NCBI RefSeq assembly: GCF_029961185.1
Contig: NZ_JASBQQ010000004.1
Span: forward strand, 186,001 to 250,000
Direction of reading: 5' to 3'
Length of the DNA stretch: 64,000 bases
Source: Albidovulum aestuarii
GTDB lineage: Bacteria; Pseudomonadota; Alphaproteobacteria; Rhodobacterales; Rhodobacteraceae
Shown here: in pieces, positions 8,388 through 16,469 of the stretch
Layout of the letters: the number at the start of each line of letters is the position of its first letter
Position numbering within the stretch: the stretch's first letter is position 1
The notes under the pieces: model-generated
Databases searched by the model: none
Told to the model about the DNA's origin: nothing
What the model saw: only the letters and a program-made list of their open reading frames with translations
Made by a program: the position numbers and the translations under genes

Positions 8388-9952
8388 GGCGCCAGCGTGC
8401 CGATGCGGTGGGCGTTGGCCATGACCGAAAACGTGATCGTCGTCGCCGGGATCGCGGGCAGGCTGGACGCGTCGATCAGGTGCAGCCTGTTCCAGCCGAG
8501 TGGGCGGCCCAGTGCATCGGACTCGCCCGGTTTCGGTTCTGCGGCCATCGGGACGGAGGCCCCGACATGAAAGCTCGATCCCGGCGCGCCGGGACGGGCG
8601 GCGAAGGTGAGCGGCAGGAGGCCCGCTTTGCGCATTGCAAGGCCCATATGCCTGGCGGCGGCCTTCAGAACGCGCTCCATTGCCGGGTTTGCCTCCAGCC
8701 CTGCCTGTAAACGCCCATCGCTGGCAAGACTCAGCGATATCCGGTGCGAATGGTCCGAATGCAGGAAGACCTGCGCCACGATCAGCCGTCTTGCGAGCGC
8801 AATGAAGACGGGGGCGGAACCGGGCAGTTTTCTTGCATAGTTCTCGACAAGATCGCGGGGGAAATGTTCGTTCCAGGTGTAAAGCTGGGAATGGACCAGG
8901 AAGGGCGACACTTCGGGCGCGTCGATCTCCACGAAGGCCTGCGGCAGCGTGTGAAAGCGGCCCCGGTCGGGGCGAGCGCGGTTCCGCCAGCGGTGCAGCA
9001 TGGGCAGGAAGGCGTGCTGGCTGTCCTTCAGCACCAGTTCCTCAAGGTTTGGCTGCGAGGCCAGGAGGATGCGCGCCGTTTCCAGAACGCCGGCCCCAAG
9101 GAACGCGCGTGTGCCTGAGACGGTTGTGCCATCACCAAGATGGAGCGTTATGCGGTCCGGCCCCTCCTCGATCCGCGTGACGACAGCGCCGGGGCGGTAG
9201 GAGAAACCCGGATGTCGTTGCAGGTCGGCCAGAGTATCTCGCGCCGACCAGATGAGTCCGAATGGGCAGCCATGCAAGCACAACCCGCATTGACGGCAGG
9301 AAGCGTTGACCGCCTGACGGGCGGGCCCCGCATGGACGCCCATAGCAGAAAGTGCCGTGCGTCGTGCCTCGAATCGGGCAAGCAGTTCGCGCGCCTGCGG
9401 TGACGGTTCGATGCCGGTTCGTCCCTCCATCGGGAAGGCAGGCAATGGGGCTTCCAACTCGTCCGGCACACCCGCGACCGGCAGGAACTCCGCCACCGCA
9501 CGGTAGTGCGGGGTGAGGTCGTCGGCCGTGATCGGCCAGCCCGCCATGTCTTGCTGCGCATAGGGCAATACAGCCGAACCCCAGAGGTTCGACAGACCGC
9601 CGGCCGCGCGGGACGCGCGCAGGCCCATCCAGCCGGGCAGGTTTGCGAACGTGTCCGTCCCGGCCTCCATCGCGAAATCCGAACCGTAACGGCGAACCTG
9701 TCCCGGCGCGGCGGCAAATTGCGGCTCCATCCAGGCGTCGCGCGAGGCCTGCCCCCAGGTAAGGGGCTCGTCGTTGGCGAGGATAATGCGGCGGGCTTCG
9801 GCCTCCGGCTCCAACACCTTGCCACCATCGAGCATCAGGACCGGACGCCCGCGGGCCAGCAGAGCCTTTGCCGCTGCGACGCCGGAGGGGCCCGAACCGA
9901 TGACGATATCGGAAATAACGGCCATGTTCAGTGGATACAGTCGCCGGACCAT
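8384..9952 (-). CDS. GMC-type FAD oxidoreductase with ferredoxin-like cysteine motif
   Basis: About 522 residues with a Rossmann start G-S-G-P-S-G near residue 19, a GMC-like body and a C-terminal H-x-G-A-S segment followed by the final FAD motif. GMC enzymes oxidise alcohols or sugars. Unusual is C-R-Q-C-G-L-C-L-H-G-C-P near residue 220, a CX2CX2CX3CP pattern like a single [4Fe-4S] ferredoxin site. The gene converges on the GT4 gene with a 4-nt overlap. I kept the start at 9952 (AGAGG upstream); ATG 9925 is the alternative. Its place in the locus suggests sugar oxidation or ketosugar formation. Confidence 0.7.
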   Translation of the reverse strand: MVRRLYPLNMAVISDIVIGSGPSGVAAAKALLARGRPVLMLDGGKVLEPEAEARRIILANDEPLTWGQASRDAWMEPQFAAAPGQVRRYGSDFAMEAGTDTFANLPGWMGLRASRAAGGLSNLWGSAVLPYAQQDMAGWPITADDLTPHYRAVAEFLPVAGVPDELEAPLPAFPMEGRTGIEPSPQARELLARFEARRTALSAMGVHAGPARQAVNASCRQCGLCLHGCPFGLIWSARDTLADLQRHPGFSYRPGAVVTRIEEGPDRITLHLGDGTTVSGTRAFLGAGVLETARILLASQPNLEELVLKDSQHAFLPMLHRWRNRARPDRGRFHTLPQAFVEIDAPEVSPFLVHSQLYTWNEHFPRDLVENYARKLPGSAPVFIALARRLIVAQVFLHSDHSHRISLSLASDGRLQAGLEANPAMERVLKAAARHMGLAMRKAGLLPLTFAARPGAPGSSFHVGASVPMAAEPKPGESDALGRPLGWNRLHLIDASSLPAIPATTITFSVMANAHRIGTLAP

Positions 9953-10012
9953 ACGCCTCTGCAGCGCTCAAACAGGCGTTGCAGTGCCGGAAAGGTCACT
10001 CCGGGCATGTCG

Positions 10013-10984
10013 TCACGCCGCCCTGGCGGCGCGTTTCTCTGCCACGATATCGGCGATGATCTCGCTCAGGGGACGACGCGGGCGGAAGCCGATGGCACGT
10101 TCCAGCTTCGATACGTCGGGAAGTCGGCGGGCCATGTCTTCGAACCCAACCGGATAGACCGTTTCATATGGCACAAGCTGAATCTCCGACCGCGAACCGG
10201 TCGCCGCGATCACCTGTTCGGCAAGGCTGCGGATCGTGACCTCCTGATCGTTGCCGACATTGAAGACCTCGCCGCGCGCCGATGGCGTCGCCATCAACCG
10301 CACCAGCGCCTCGACCACATCGGCGACATGGCCGAAGCAGCGCGACTGCTGCCCGGTGCCATGGACCATCAGCGGGCGGCCCTCCAACGCGGACTGCACG
10401 AAGTTTGGCAGCACCATGCCATAGCGCCCGGTCTGACGCGGTCCGGTCGTGTTGAAAAAGCGCAGGACAATGGCGGGAAGCTCCGCCTCGCGCACATAGG
10501 CCAAGGTCAGGAACTCGTCGAGTTGCTTGGCCGAAGCATAGGACCAACGCAGGTTCTTCGTTGCGCCGATGGTCAGGTCGTCATCTTCCGAAAACGGAAA
10601 TTTCGCCGCCTTCCCATAAACTTCCGATGTGGAGGCGATGAAAGTGAGCTTCTTGTCCTTCAGCGCGGCCTTCAGCACCGTCTCGGTCCCGCCGACATTG
10701 GTGAGAATCGAGCGTGAGGGTTCGTCCATGATCAGCTTTACACCCACAGCGGCGGCAAGGTGAAAGATGACATCGGCCTCATCCACCAGGCCCTGCACGG
10801 TCGGCGCATCGAGGATCGTGCCCTCGACGAAACGAAACCGGTTGCTGCCGGCCAATCCGGCGAGGTTCTCCCTGCGGCCGGTCGACAGGTCATCGAGAGC
10901 CGTCACGCCATGGCCCTCGGCCACCAGCCGTTCCGCCAGATGCGAGCCAATGAACCCTGCACCACCGGTAATCAGAACCTTCAT
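10013..10984 (-). CDS. NAD-dependent epimerase/dehydratase (extended SDR)
   Basis: A 323-residue extended short-chain dehydrogenase with nucleotide motif G-G-A-G-F-I-G-S near the N-terminus, the S-T-S-E-V-Y-G strand and catalytic Y-A-S-A-K. It acts on a nucleotide sugar, as a 4-epimerase, 4,6-dehydratase or UDP-glucuronate decarboxylase; sequence reading does not separate these. ATG 10984 has GAGGGA just upstream and gives the canonical MKVLITGG start. The longer frame to 11119 adds an unlikely leader. It is transcribed away from the nucleotide-sugar dehydrogenase. Confidence 0.85.
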   Translation of the reverse strand: MKVLITGGAGFIGSHLAERLVAEGHGVTALDDLSTGRRENLAGLAGSNRFRFVEGTILDAPTVQGLVDEADVIFHLAAAVGVKLIMDEPSRSILTNVGGTETVLKAALKDKKLTFIASTSEVYGKAAKFPFSEDDDLTIGATKNLRWSYASAKQLDEFLTLAYVREAELPAIVLRFFNTTGPRQTGRYGMVLPNFVQSALEGRPLMVHGTGQQSRCFGHVADVVEALVRLMATPSARGEVFNVGNDQEVTIRSLAEQVIAATGSRSEIQLVPYETVYPVGFEDMARRLPDVSKLERAIGFRPRRPLSEIIADIVAEKRAARAA

Positions 10985-11232
10985 ATTCCCTCGCATAATA
11001 ACGGCGACCTTAATCGGCCCGGAGCGTAGCATGCAGCTTTGCGGACGACCATCGGCATATCCGCTGCCGGGGTCAAACGCCCCCCCGACCAATGATTGTT
11101 CGCAATGGGGGTACAACATTCCTGACTGGCGTCAGCAAGATTGCGGCGCCTATAGTCTATGTGCCATTTTATTAAGGGGTGTGGCTGGGTCGCGCGTTTT
11201 GCGCGTGGTTCGATTGTTGAAGCAGGGTGTTA
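10985..11232. other. Divergent intergenic region between epimerase and dehydrogenase genes
   Basis: About 250 nt holding the promoters for the leftward epimerase and the rightward nucleotide-sugar dehydrogenase. A TATAGT hexamer is visible near 11153 but no well-spaced -35 goes with it. The region is otherwise unremarkable and I see no gene in it. Confidence 0.4.
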
Positions 11233-12579
11233 ATGACCAACGTATTTTCTCTTTATTCCACCCTCAAGGATCGCATCGGCCGTCACGAGGCTCGGGTTGC
11301 GACCGTTGGGCTGGGTTATGTCGGTCTGCCGCTTGCACTGACAGTGAATGAGGTCGGCTTTCCCGTCACCGGGCTCGATCTGAACGAGGCGCGCGTTTCG
11401 GCGATCAATGCCGGTGAGCGTGTCATCTCCTACTTCCCTGAAACCCGCGTCCGTGACGCCGTAGCGACGGGCCGTTTCACCGCGACTGGTGACCCTGCGA
11501 AGCTCGCCGATGCCGACGTGATCCTGATCTGCGTTCCGACGCCGCTGTCTCCGTCGCGCGAACCGGATCTGAGCTATGTGGTCCGCGCTACCGAAACTGT
11601 CGCCGCCCAACTGCGCCCGGGACAGCTTGTCGTTCTGGAAAGCACGGTCTGGCCGGGCGCGACCGCGACCGTGGTCAAGCCGATTCTTGAATCAAGAGGT
11701 CTCCGCGCAGGGGATGATTTCTTCCTCGCCTTCTCGCCCGAACGCGAGGATCCGGGCAATGCGAGTTTCACCACCCATACGATCCCCAAGATCGTCGGCG
11801 CAGACGATGTGCGCTCGCGTGATCTGGTCGATCTGTTCTACTCGCAGATCGTGACGCGGACTGTGCCGGTCAGTTCACTGGCCACGGCAGAGGCGGTGAA
11901 ATTGGCTGAAAACAGCTTCCGCACCGTGAATATCGCGCTGGTGAATGAAATGAAGGTCGCCATGGAGGCGATGGGCGTCGATATCTGGGAGGTGGTCCAG
12001 GCCGCTGCGACCAAGCCTTTCGGCTACATGCCCTTCTATCCCGGCCCCGGCATCGGTGGCGACTGCATCCCGGTTTCGCCGGTCTATCTGTCCTGGCGGG
12101 CAAAGGATGTCGGCTCGGCCATGCCGATCATCGACCTTGCGCGGCTGAACAATGATTCAGCCCCCGCTCTTATCGCTGGCCGAGTTGCGATTGAACTCGG
12201 TCGGGGTGGCGTCGCCGTCAAGGGTGCGCGCGTTCTGATCCTTGGCATCGCTTACAAGAAGAATGTCGAGGACACCCGGGAAAGCCCCGCGCTGGCAATC
12301 TTGACCGAGCTGGAAGAGATGGGGGCGGTCTGCGACTATCACGACCCTTACTTCCCGGTCATGCCGCAAACGCGGGATCATCCGTCCCTTGCGGGTCGTC
12401 AGTCTGTGGTATTGTCGATCGACGCCGTAGCCGGATATGACGCGGTTCTGGTGGCAACCGACCACAGCAATGTTGACTACGGGTTGGTGGCCTCGTCTGC
12501 GCAATTAATCCTCGATACGAGGAACGTCTTTGCAACGCTTTCGCTTGCCGAGAATTGTGGCAGATTGATTAAGATCTGA
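11233..12579 (+). CDS. Nucleotide-sugar dehydrogenase (UDP-HexNAc 6-dehydrogenase type)
   Basis: A 448-residue UDP-glucose/GDP-mannose dehydrogenase family protein. It has NAD motif G-L-G-Y-V-G-L-P near residue 25 and the catalytic cysteine in G-G-D-C-I-P near residue 277. It performs two NAD-dependent oxidations of the C6 hydroxyl of a nucleotide sugar to a uronic acid. The length and the V-G-L-P-L-A-L-T pattern are closer to WecC/TviB (UDP-N-acetylhexosamine) enzymes than to Ugd, but substrate is not certain. ATG 11233 has GCAGGG 5 nt upstream; GTG 11227 is a poorer alternative. Confidence 0.85.
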   Translation: MTNVFSLYSTLKDRIGRHEARVATVGLGYVGLPLALTVNEVGFPVTGLDLNEARVSAINAGERVISYFPETRVRDAVATGRFTATGDPAKLADADVILICVPTPLSPSREPDLSYVVRATETVAAQLRPGQLVVLESTVWPGATATVVKPILESRGLRAGDDFFLAFSPEREDPGNASFTTHTIPKIVGADDVRSRDLVDLFYSQIVTRTVPVSSLATAEAVKLAENSFRTVNIALVNEMKVAMEAMGVDIWEVVQAAATKPFGYMPFYPGPGIGGDCIPVSPVYLSWRAKDVGSAMPIIDLARLNNDSAPALIAGRVAIELGRGGVAVKGARVLILGIAYKKNVEDTRESPALAILTELEEMGAVCDYHDPYFPVMPQTRDHPSLAGRQSVVLSIDAVAGYDAVLVATDHSNVDYGLVASSAQLILDTRNVFATLSLAENCGRLIKI

Positions 12580-12580
12580 A

Positions 12581-12603
12581 GTTGACGGGAACGTTAACTT
12601 TTT
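12581..12603 (+). terminator. Intrinsic terminator after nucleotide-sugar dehydrogenase
   Basis: GTTGACG and CGTTAAC form a 7-bp stem with one G-U pair around a GGAA tetraloop, followed by TTTTT. It begins 1 nt after the dehydrogenase stop codon. Confidence 0.65.
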
Positions 12604-12923
12604 GGGATGTTGTGGTTTTTCTGTCGGTTCATGGTTATGGAATTGTGACGACATGAGTGCTTCCGATTCGGAAATTACGCTTTTAACGGGAATTATTGAA
12701 TAATTAATTCAACTAAAGATTGTGTATCGAAATATGCATATGAACAACAATCATGCGTTCGGGCGAACGAAAAGCACAGAAGTTGAATGATTGGTTCCGG
12801 ATGTGACTGGGTTGAGGGGTGAAGTGGTATGGATCGTTTTGAGCCTCGGCGCGCGCGATGTATATTGGCGACTGCGTGGGTGGATTTGATGGACGCATAC
12901 TTAAGGGAACGGTGGTAGAGATT
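12604..12923. other. AT-rich leader of the second mutase-like gene
   Basis: About 320 nt without a convincing gene. It is markedly richer in A and T than its neighbours, for example around 12685-12750, and contains the palindrome at 12756-12769. It probably carries the promoter and control sites for the gene at 12924. Short frames in it on the minus strand run into the downstream gene and lack ribosome sites. Confidence 0.5.
12756..12769. promoter_or_regulatory. Perfect palindrome, candidate operator
   Basis: CGTTCG-GG-CGAACG, a 14-bp inverted repeat standing in AT-rich DNA about 155 nt before the mutase-like gene. The form fits a dimeric regulator site; no regulator can be assigned. Confidence 0.35.
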
Positions 12924-14405
12924 ATGCAGCAGGATAAACGTTCCCCGGTCGTCGTCATCGGCGGCGGCCCCGCCGGTCTTACTGCCGCTTACGAACTTCA
13001 GAAGCGCAGCAGCCGACACAAGCCTCTCGTCTACGAAGCTTCTGACATGGTCGGGGGCATCTCGCGCACGGAGTCGAACAACGGCTACCGGTTCGATATC
13101 GGCGGTCACCGTTTCTTCACCAAGGTGAAGGAAGTGGAGGAGATGTGGCATGAAGTGCTGAAGGATGACTTCATCACCGTGCCGCGCCTAAGCAGAATCT
13201 ACTACCGCGAAAAGTTCTTCGATTATCCGCTGAAACTCTTCAACGCGCTCACGAATATCGGCCCTTACGAGTCGATGCGCATCCTGCTTTCCTATTTCAA
13301 GTGGCAGGTCCGCCCCTACCGCAAGGAAGAGAACTTCGAGGAATGGGTCATCAACCGCTTTGGCGGTCGCCTCTATATGCACTTCTTCCGCAGCTACACG
13401 CAGAAGGTCTGGGGCATCAATCCAAAGGATATCCGCGCCGATTGGGCGGCGCAGAGGATCAAGAACCTATCCCTGTTCAAGGCGGTCTGGAACGCGATTT
13501 CGGGGGCGAATGACACGACGTCGCTGATCGAGGAATTCCAGTATCCCCGTCTCGGTCCGGGAATGATGTGGGAAAAGACGCAAAGCCTCGTCGAGGAAAA
13601 TGGCGGCGAGGTGCACCTGCGATCTGAGGTGATCAAGGTGAACCGTGACGGCAACCGGGTGACCTCGATCGACGTGAAGCATTGGCACGAGGATGGGCGC
13701 GAGCCTGTGGTCGAACGGGTAGAGGGCGAGCATTTCGTCAACTCGATGGCGCTTCGCGATCTGATTCATTCTTTCGACCCGCCCCCGCCGCCGGAAGTGG
13801 TGGCGGCTGCCAATAGGCTGAAATACCGTGACTTCCTGATCGTGACGCTGGTTCTCGACCACGCCGATCCGTTCCGCGACAACTGGATCTATATCCACTC
13901 GCCGAAGGTGAAGGTCGGACGCATCCAGAACTTCCGCGCATGGTCGAAGGAAATGCTGCCAGACCAGAACACCGCTTCTATCGGCATGGAATATTTCTGC
14001 CAGCAGGGTGACGGGCTCTGGTCGATGTCGAATGCCGAACTGCGCAAGCTCGCCTCCGAAGAGCTCGAACAACTCGGCCTCGCCAAGGCCAGCGACGTCA
14101 TCGACGCGGCGATCATCCGCCAGCCCAAGGCCTATCCGGTCTATGACGGCGAATACCGCGAGGCGCTTGACGTTCTGGAAGAGTGGATCCTCGGGCTGGA
14201 GAACTTCCAGACCGTGGGCCGCAACGGGCTGCATCGTTACAACAACCAGGATCATTCGATGCTGTCGGCCATGTATGCCGCGCGCAATATCCTTGGTGAA
14301 AAGAACGACGTGTGGAACGTCAATGTGGAGCGGTCCTACCACGAGGAATTCGAGGTCAAGAATGCTCCGAAAGGGTCGGGCAAACCGGTTTTGGCGGCGG
14401 AGTAA
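12924..14405 (+). CDS. FAD-dependent oxidoreductase, UDP-galactopyranose mutase-like (paralogue)
   Basis: A 493-residue flavoprotein with dinucleotide motif G-G-G-P-A-G-L near residue 15, then E-A-S-D-M-V-G-G-I-S and G-G-H-R-F-F. It is of the same broad family as the gene at 3447, sharing the PPPPPEV and YPVYD segments, but the two are clearly diverged. The family includes sugar ring-contracting mutases and desaturases, and these longer members are common in polysaccharide loci without a proven reaction. ATG 12924 is chosen by homology of the N-terminus; GTG 12912, with AAGGGA upstream, is possible. It stands alone downstream of an AT-rich leader. Confidence 0.75.
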   Translation: MQQDKRSPVVVIGGGPAGLTAAYELQKRSSRHKPLVYEASDMVGGISRTESNNGYRFDIGGHRFFTKVKEVEEMWHEVLKDDFITVPRLSRIYYREKFFDYPLKLFNALTNIGPYESMRILLSYFKWQVRPYRKEENFEEWVINRFGGRLYMHFFRSYTQKVWGINPKDIRADWAAQRIKNLSLFKAVWNAISGANDTTSLIEEFQYPRLGPGMMWEKTQSLVEENGGEVHLRSEVIKVNRDGNRVTSIDVKHWHEDGREPVVERVEGEHFVNSMALRDLIHSFDPPPPPEVVAAANRLKYRDFLIVTLVLDHADPFRDNWIYIHSPKVKVGRIQNFRAWSKEMLPDQNTASIGMEYFCQQGDGLWSMSNAELRKLASEELEQLGLAKASDVIDAAIIRQPKAYPVYDGEYREALDVLEEWILGLENFQTVGRNGLHRYNNQDHSMLSAMYAARNILGEKNDVWNVNVERSYHEEFEVKNAPKGSGKPVLAAE

Positions 14406-14474
14406 CCTCTCCGCCGCCATATTAAATTCTCATTGATTTTCATATTATTGCGGGGCGGCATATCGCCCTCGGTC

Positions 14475-14582
14475 TCAGATCATGGCCCAGTCAGTAAAAC
14501 GGTAGGCCACGCGCGGCGCCGGTGGTTTCCGGTCGCCGGGACGGGGCTTCGGGACGGGCGGTTTTGGCGCGTTGCGGGGCAT
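14475..14582 (-). CDS. Small proline-rich basic protein, 35 residues
   Basis: Too short for usual gene callers but well supported. ATG at 14582 is preceded by a full AAGGAGG ribosome site at 5 nt spacing. The product begins MPRNAPKPPVPKPRPGDR and ends F-T-D-W-A-M-I, with 10 prolines and 8 Lys or Arg, and no hydrophobic segment. No function can be assigned. The intact ribosome site and sharply ordered composition argue for a real small protein rather than a chance frame. It lies alone between the polysaccharide locus and the YdcZ gene. Confidence 0.6.
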   Translation of the reverse strand: MPRNAPKPPVPKPRPGDRKPPAPRVAYRFTDWAMI

Positions 14583-14884
14583 GGCTTCCTCCTTCGCATG
14601 GGAAAGACATGGGGGCCTGATGCGGCCGTGCCAGCTTCATTTCAGGCTTCTGGCGGGGTCGTGAAAAGGCGTGTGCGGCCGGGGTGCCGACGTGTTTCGG
14701 GACCCCGGCCTGTTACCCCTCGGTCCCTTGAAAAATGCCTTTCATCAATGGGAACAGAATAGCAGATCGGGCGTCGTCCCGCAGGTCGGGAAAACCGGAC
14801 TGACCCTTGTCGGCAAACCGTCGGCAAAACGTATGGCAGGAACGTGCGCCGGATTTACCTTTGCCTGCTACCCCGACGACCTTG
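14583..14884. other. Intergenic region, no gene seen
   Basis: About 300 nt between two leftward genes. It should carry the promoter of the 35-residue gene on the minus strand. The frames on either strand here have no ribosome site and unconvincing composition. I see no repeat or clear terminator. Confidence 0.4.
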
Positions 14885-15331
14885 TCAACGCAGCGAGACG
14901 AGGCCCGCGCCGCAGATCACCAGAAGCAGTCCGGTGGCTTTCCTCAGCCCAACCGCATCCACCGGCGCGCCGAACCAGCCCATATGGCTGAGGACCGCCC
15001 CGGTCACGATCTGGCCCGCGACCAGAAGAACGAAGAACGGGCCGGGTCCGATGCGGGGAATGAGGAAGGTGGAGCCGAGGATCATCAGCGCGCTGACGAC
15101 CCCGGTCAGGAACATCCAGCCCGGCACCTCGCGCAGCCGGGCAAAATCCGCCATCCGGTTGCCCGCGCCAACCGCCAGTATCACGGTCGTGACGAGACCG
15201 AAAAAGTAGAACGGCGCATTGGCAAGGATCGGTGAGCCGACGATGCGGCCGCTCTGGCTGAGGACGGGCAGATAGACCGCAAGCAGGACGCCCATGGAGA
15301 GGGCAAGGGTGAGCAGGGCGGCATAGGGCAT
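14885..15331 (-). CDS. DMT-family transporter of YdcZ/DUF606 type
   Basis: A 148-residue membrane protein with five hydrophobic segments and the family phrases S-G-R-I-V-G-S-P, R-I-G-P-G-P-F-F and G-Q-I-V-T-G. YdcZ proteins are half-size members of the drug/metabolite transporter superfamily; their substrates are mostly unknown. ATG 15331 is preceded by GGAGG at 5 nt. The upstream in-frame ATGs at 15346 and 15373 lack such a site. No neighbour indicates a substrate. Confidence 0.82.
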   Translation of the reverse strand: MPYAALLTLALSMGVLLAVYLPVLSQSGRIVGSPILANAPFYFFGLVTTVILAVGAGNRMADFARLREVPGWMFLTGVVSALMILGSTFLIPRIGPGPFFVLLVAGQIVTGAVLSHMGWFGAPVDAVGLRKATGLLLVICGAGLVSLR

Positions 15332-15531
15332 CGGAACCTCCGGCATTGGGACGGGCCAAGAAAGGCGCGCCAACGCTTGCAGGGCAAGTTCTTTCTCACG
15401 AACGGCAGCGGACGCCTATTGCCGATACAGTGCGCATGTCAGGGGCATGCCTGCCGAACGGTTTCCGATTCAAAGACGCCCCGAAACGCTATAGGCTGTG
15501 GCCGATTGTTCTGTCCTGAAGGATTTAGCCG

Positions 15532-16026
15532 GTGCGATTTCTCTTTTTGCTTACTACTCTTGCCAGCCCCGCATTCGCCGCTTGCCCCGACACGACCGAG
15601 ACAGCCTTTGCCTGCACATTTTCCTCCGGTGCCAAGGCGGTCGATGTCTGCCACGATGCCGAAACCGTGTCTTACGCCTTTGGTCGGCCGGGCCGGACAC
15701 CAGAGCTTTCGCTTTCCGTTCCCATGACGCAAGTCGAGTACCAGCCTTGGCCCGGAACCGGTCGCGCGATCTGGGAAAGCGTCACCTTCCGGTCGGGCGA
15801 TGTCAGCTATACCGTCTTCGGCAATATTGACCGGCCTGTCGAGGAGAGTACGGACCCCGAGGTGACGGGCGGGATTGAGGTGCGGCGGGGCGAGGCGGTG
15901 CTGGCCACGCTGCGTTGCGATCCGGGCTCGGTCGACTTCGCCTATGGTGACGGGCTCTATGACGCCAAGACCGCCGCCGGGCAGTGCTGGGACCCGGGCG
16001 CGGAGGTCTGGTCGGAGTGCCAATAA
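15532..16026 (+). CDS. Exported protein of unknown function
   Basis: A 164-residue protein with a short signal peptide (MRFLFLLTTLASPAFA, cut after A-F-A) and a mature part with six cysteines, which suggests disulphides in the periplasm. The start is GTG at 15532. I do not recognise the mature domain. The next gene also encodes a small exported protein with a similar signal peptide, and the two may be co-transcribed (68 nt apart). Confidence 0.65.
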   Translation: MRFLFLLTTLASPAFAACPDTTETAFACTFSSGAKAVDVCHDAETVSYAFGRPGRTPELSLSVPMTQVEYQPWPGTGRAIWESVTFRSGDVSYTVFGNIDRPVEESTDPEVTGGIEVRRGEAVLATLRCDPGSVDFAYGDGLYDAKTAAGQCWDPGAEVWSECQ

Positions 16027-16094
16027 CCGATCACCGGCCTTGGAAACCACCTTATACGCCCTATCTGAACAGGGCACATTCCGGAGATCGCGCC

Positions 16095-16466
16095 ATGCGT
16101 TTCGTACCCTTCCTTGTTGCCCTGACCCTTTCATCGCCTGCCTTCGGCTTCACCGCCCAGAACGGTCTGATCGTGGAGCCGGGTGGCGCCCATGGTTTCA
16201 CCGTCCCGTGGCGGGGCAAGTCCGGTGTCACCGATTTCTGGTGCGCGGCGGGGGATTATGCCGTCCGTGGCCTACGCCTGAACCCCACGGTGAAGCTCTA
16301 CCGCCTGTCCGAGCCGCCGCGTCGGGCCGGTGAACCGATGACGTTTACATTCCTGCCGGATCAGGCGGCGACATCGTCGGGGCTGATCAAGGTCTTCAAT
16401 TCCGATGCGGGTCTGACCGCCGGTCACGCCCAGTCGCTCTGCGAGATCCGGCGCAACCGGCGCTGA
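16095..16466 (+). CDS. Small exported protein of unknown function
   Basis: A 123-residue protein starting at ATG 16095, with GGAG about 9 nt upstream. A signal peptide (MRFVPFLVALTLSSPAFG) is followed by a mature domain containing two cysteines and a W-C-A-A-G-D-Y segment. No family is recognised. The longer frame from 15984 runs into the upstream gene and is not needed. It converges on the dienelactone hydrolase gene 3 nt away. Confidence 0.65.
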   Translation: MRFVPFLVALTLSSPAFGFTAQNGLIVEPGGAHGFTVPWRGKSGVTDFWCAAGDYAVRGLRLNPTVKLYRLSEPPRRAGEPMTFTFLPDQAATSSGLIKVFNSDAGLTAGHAQSLCEIRRNRR

Positions 16467-16469
16467 GGC

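Noticed and set aside
12693-13151. 152-residue minus-strand frame in the AT-rich leader
   Set aside because: Half of it is antisense to the flavoenzyme gene, and no ribosome site or domain is visible.
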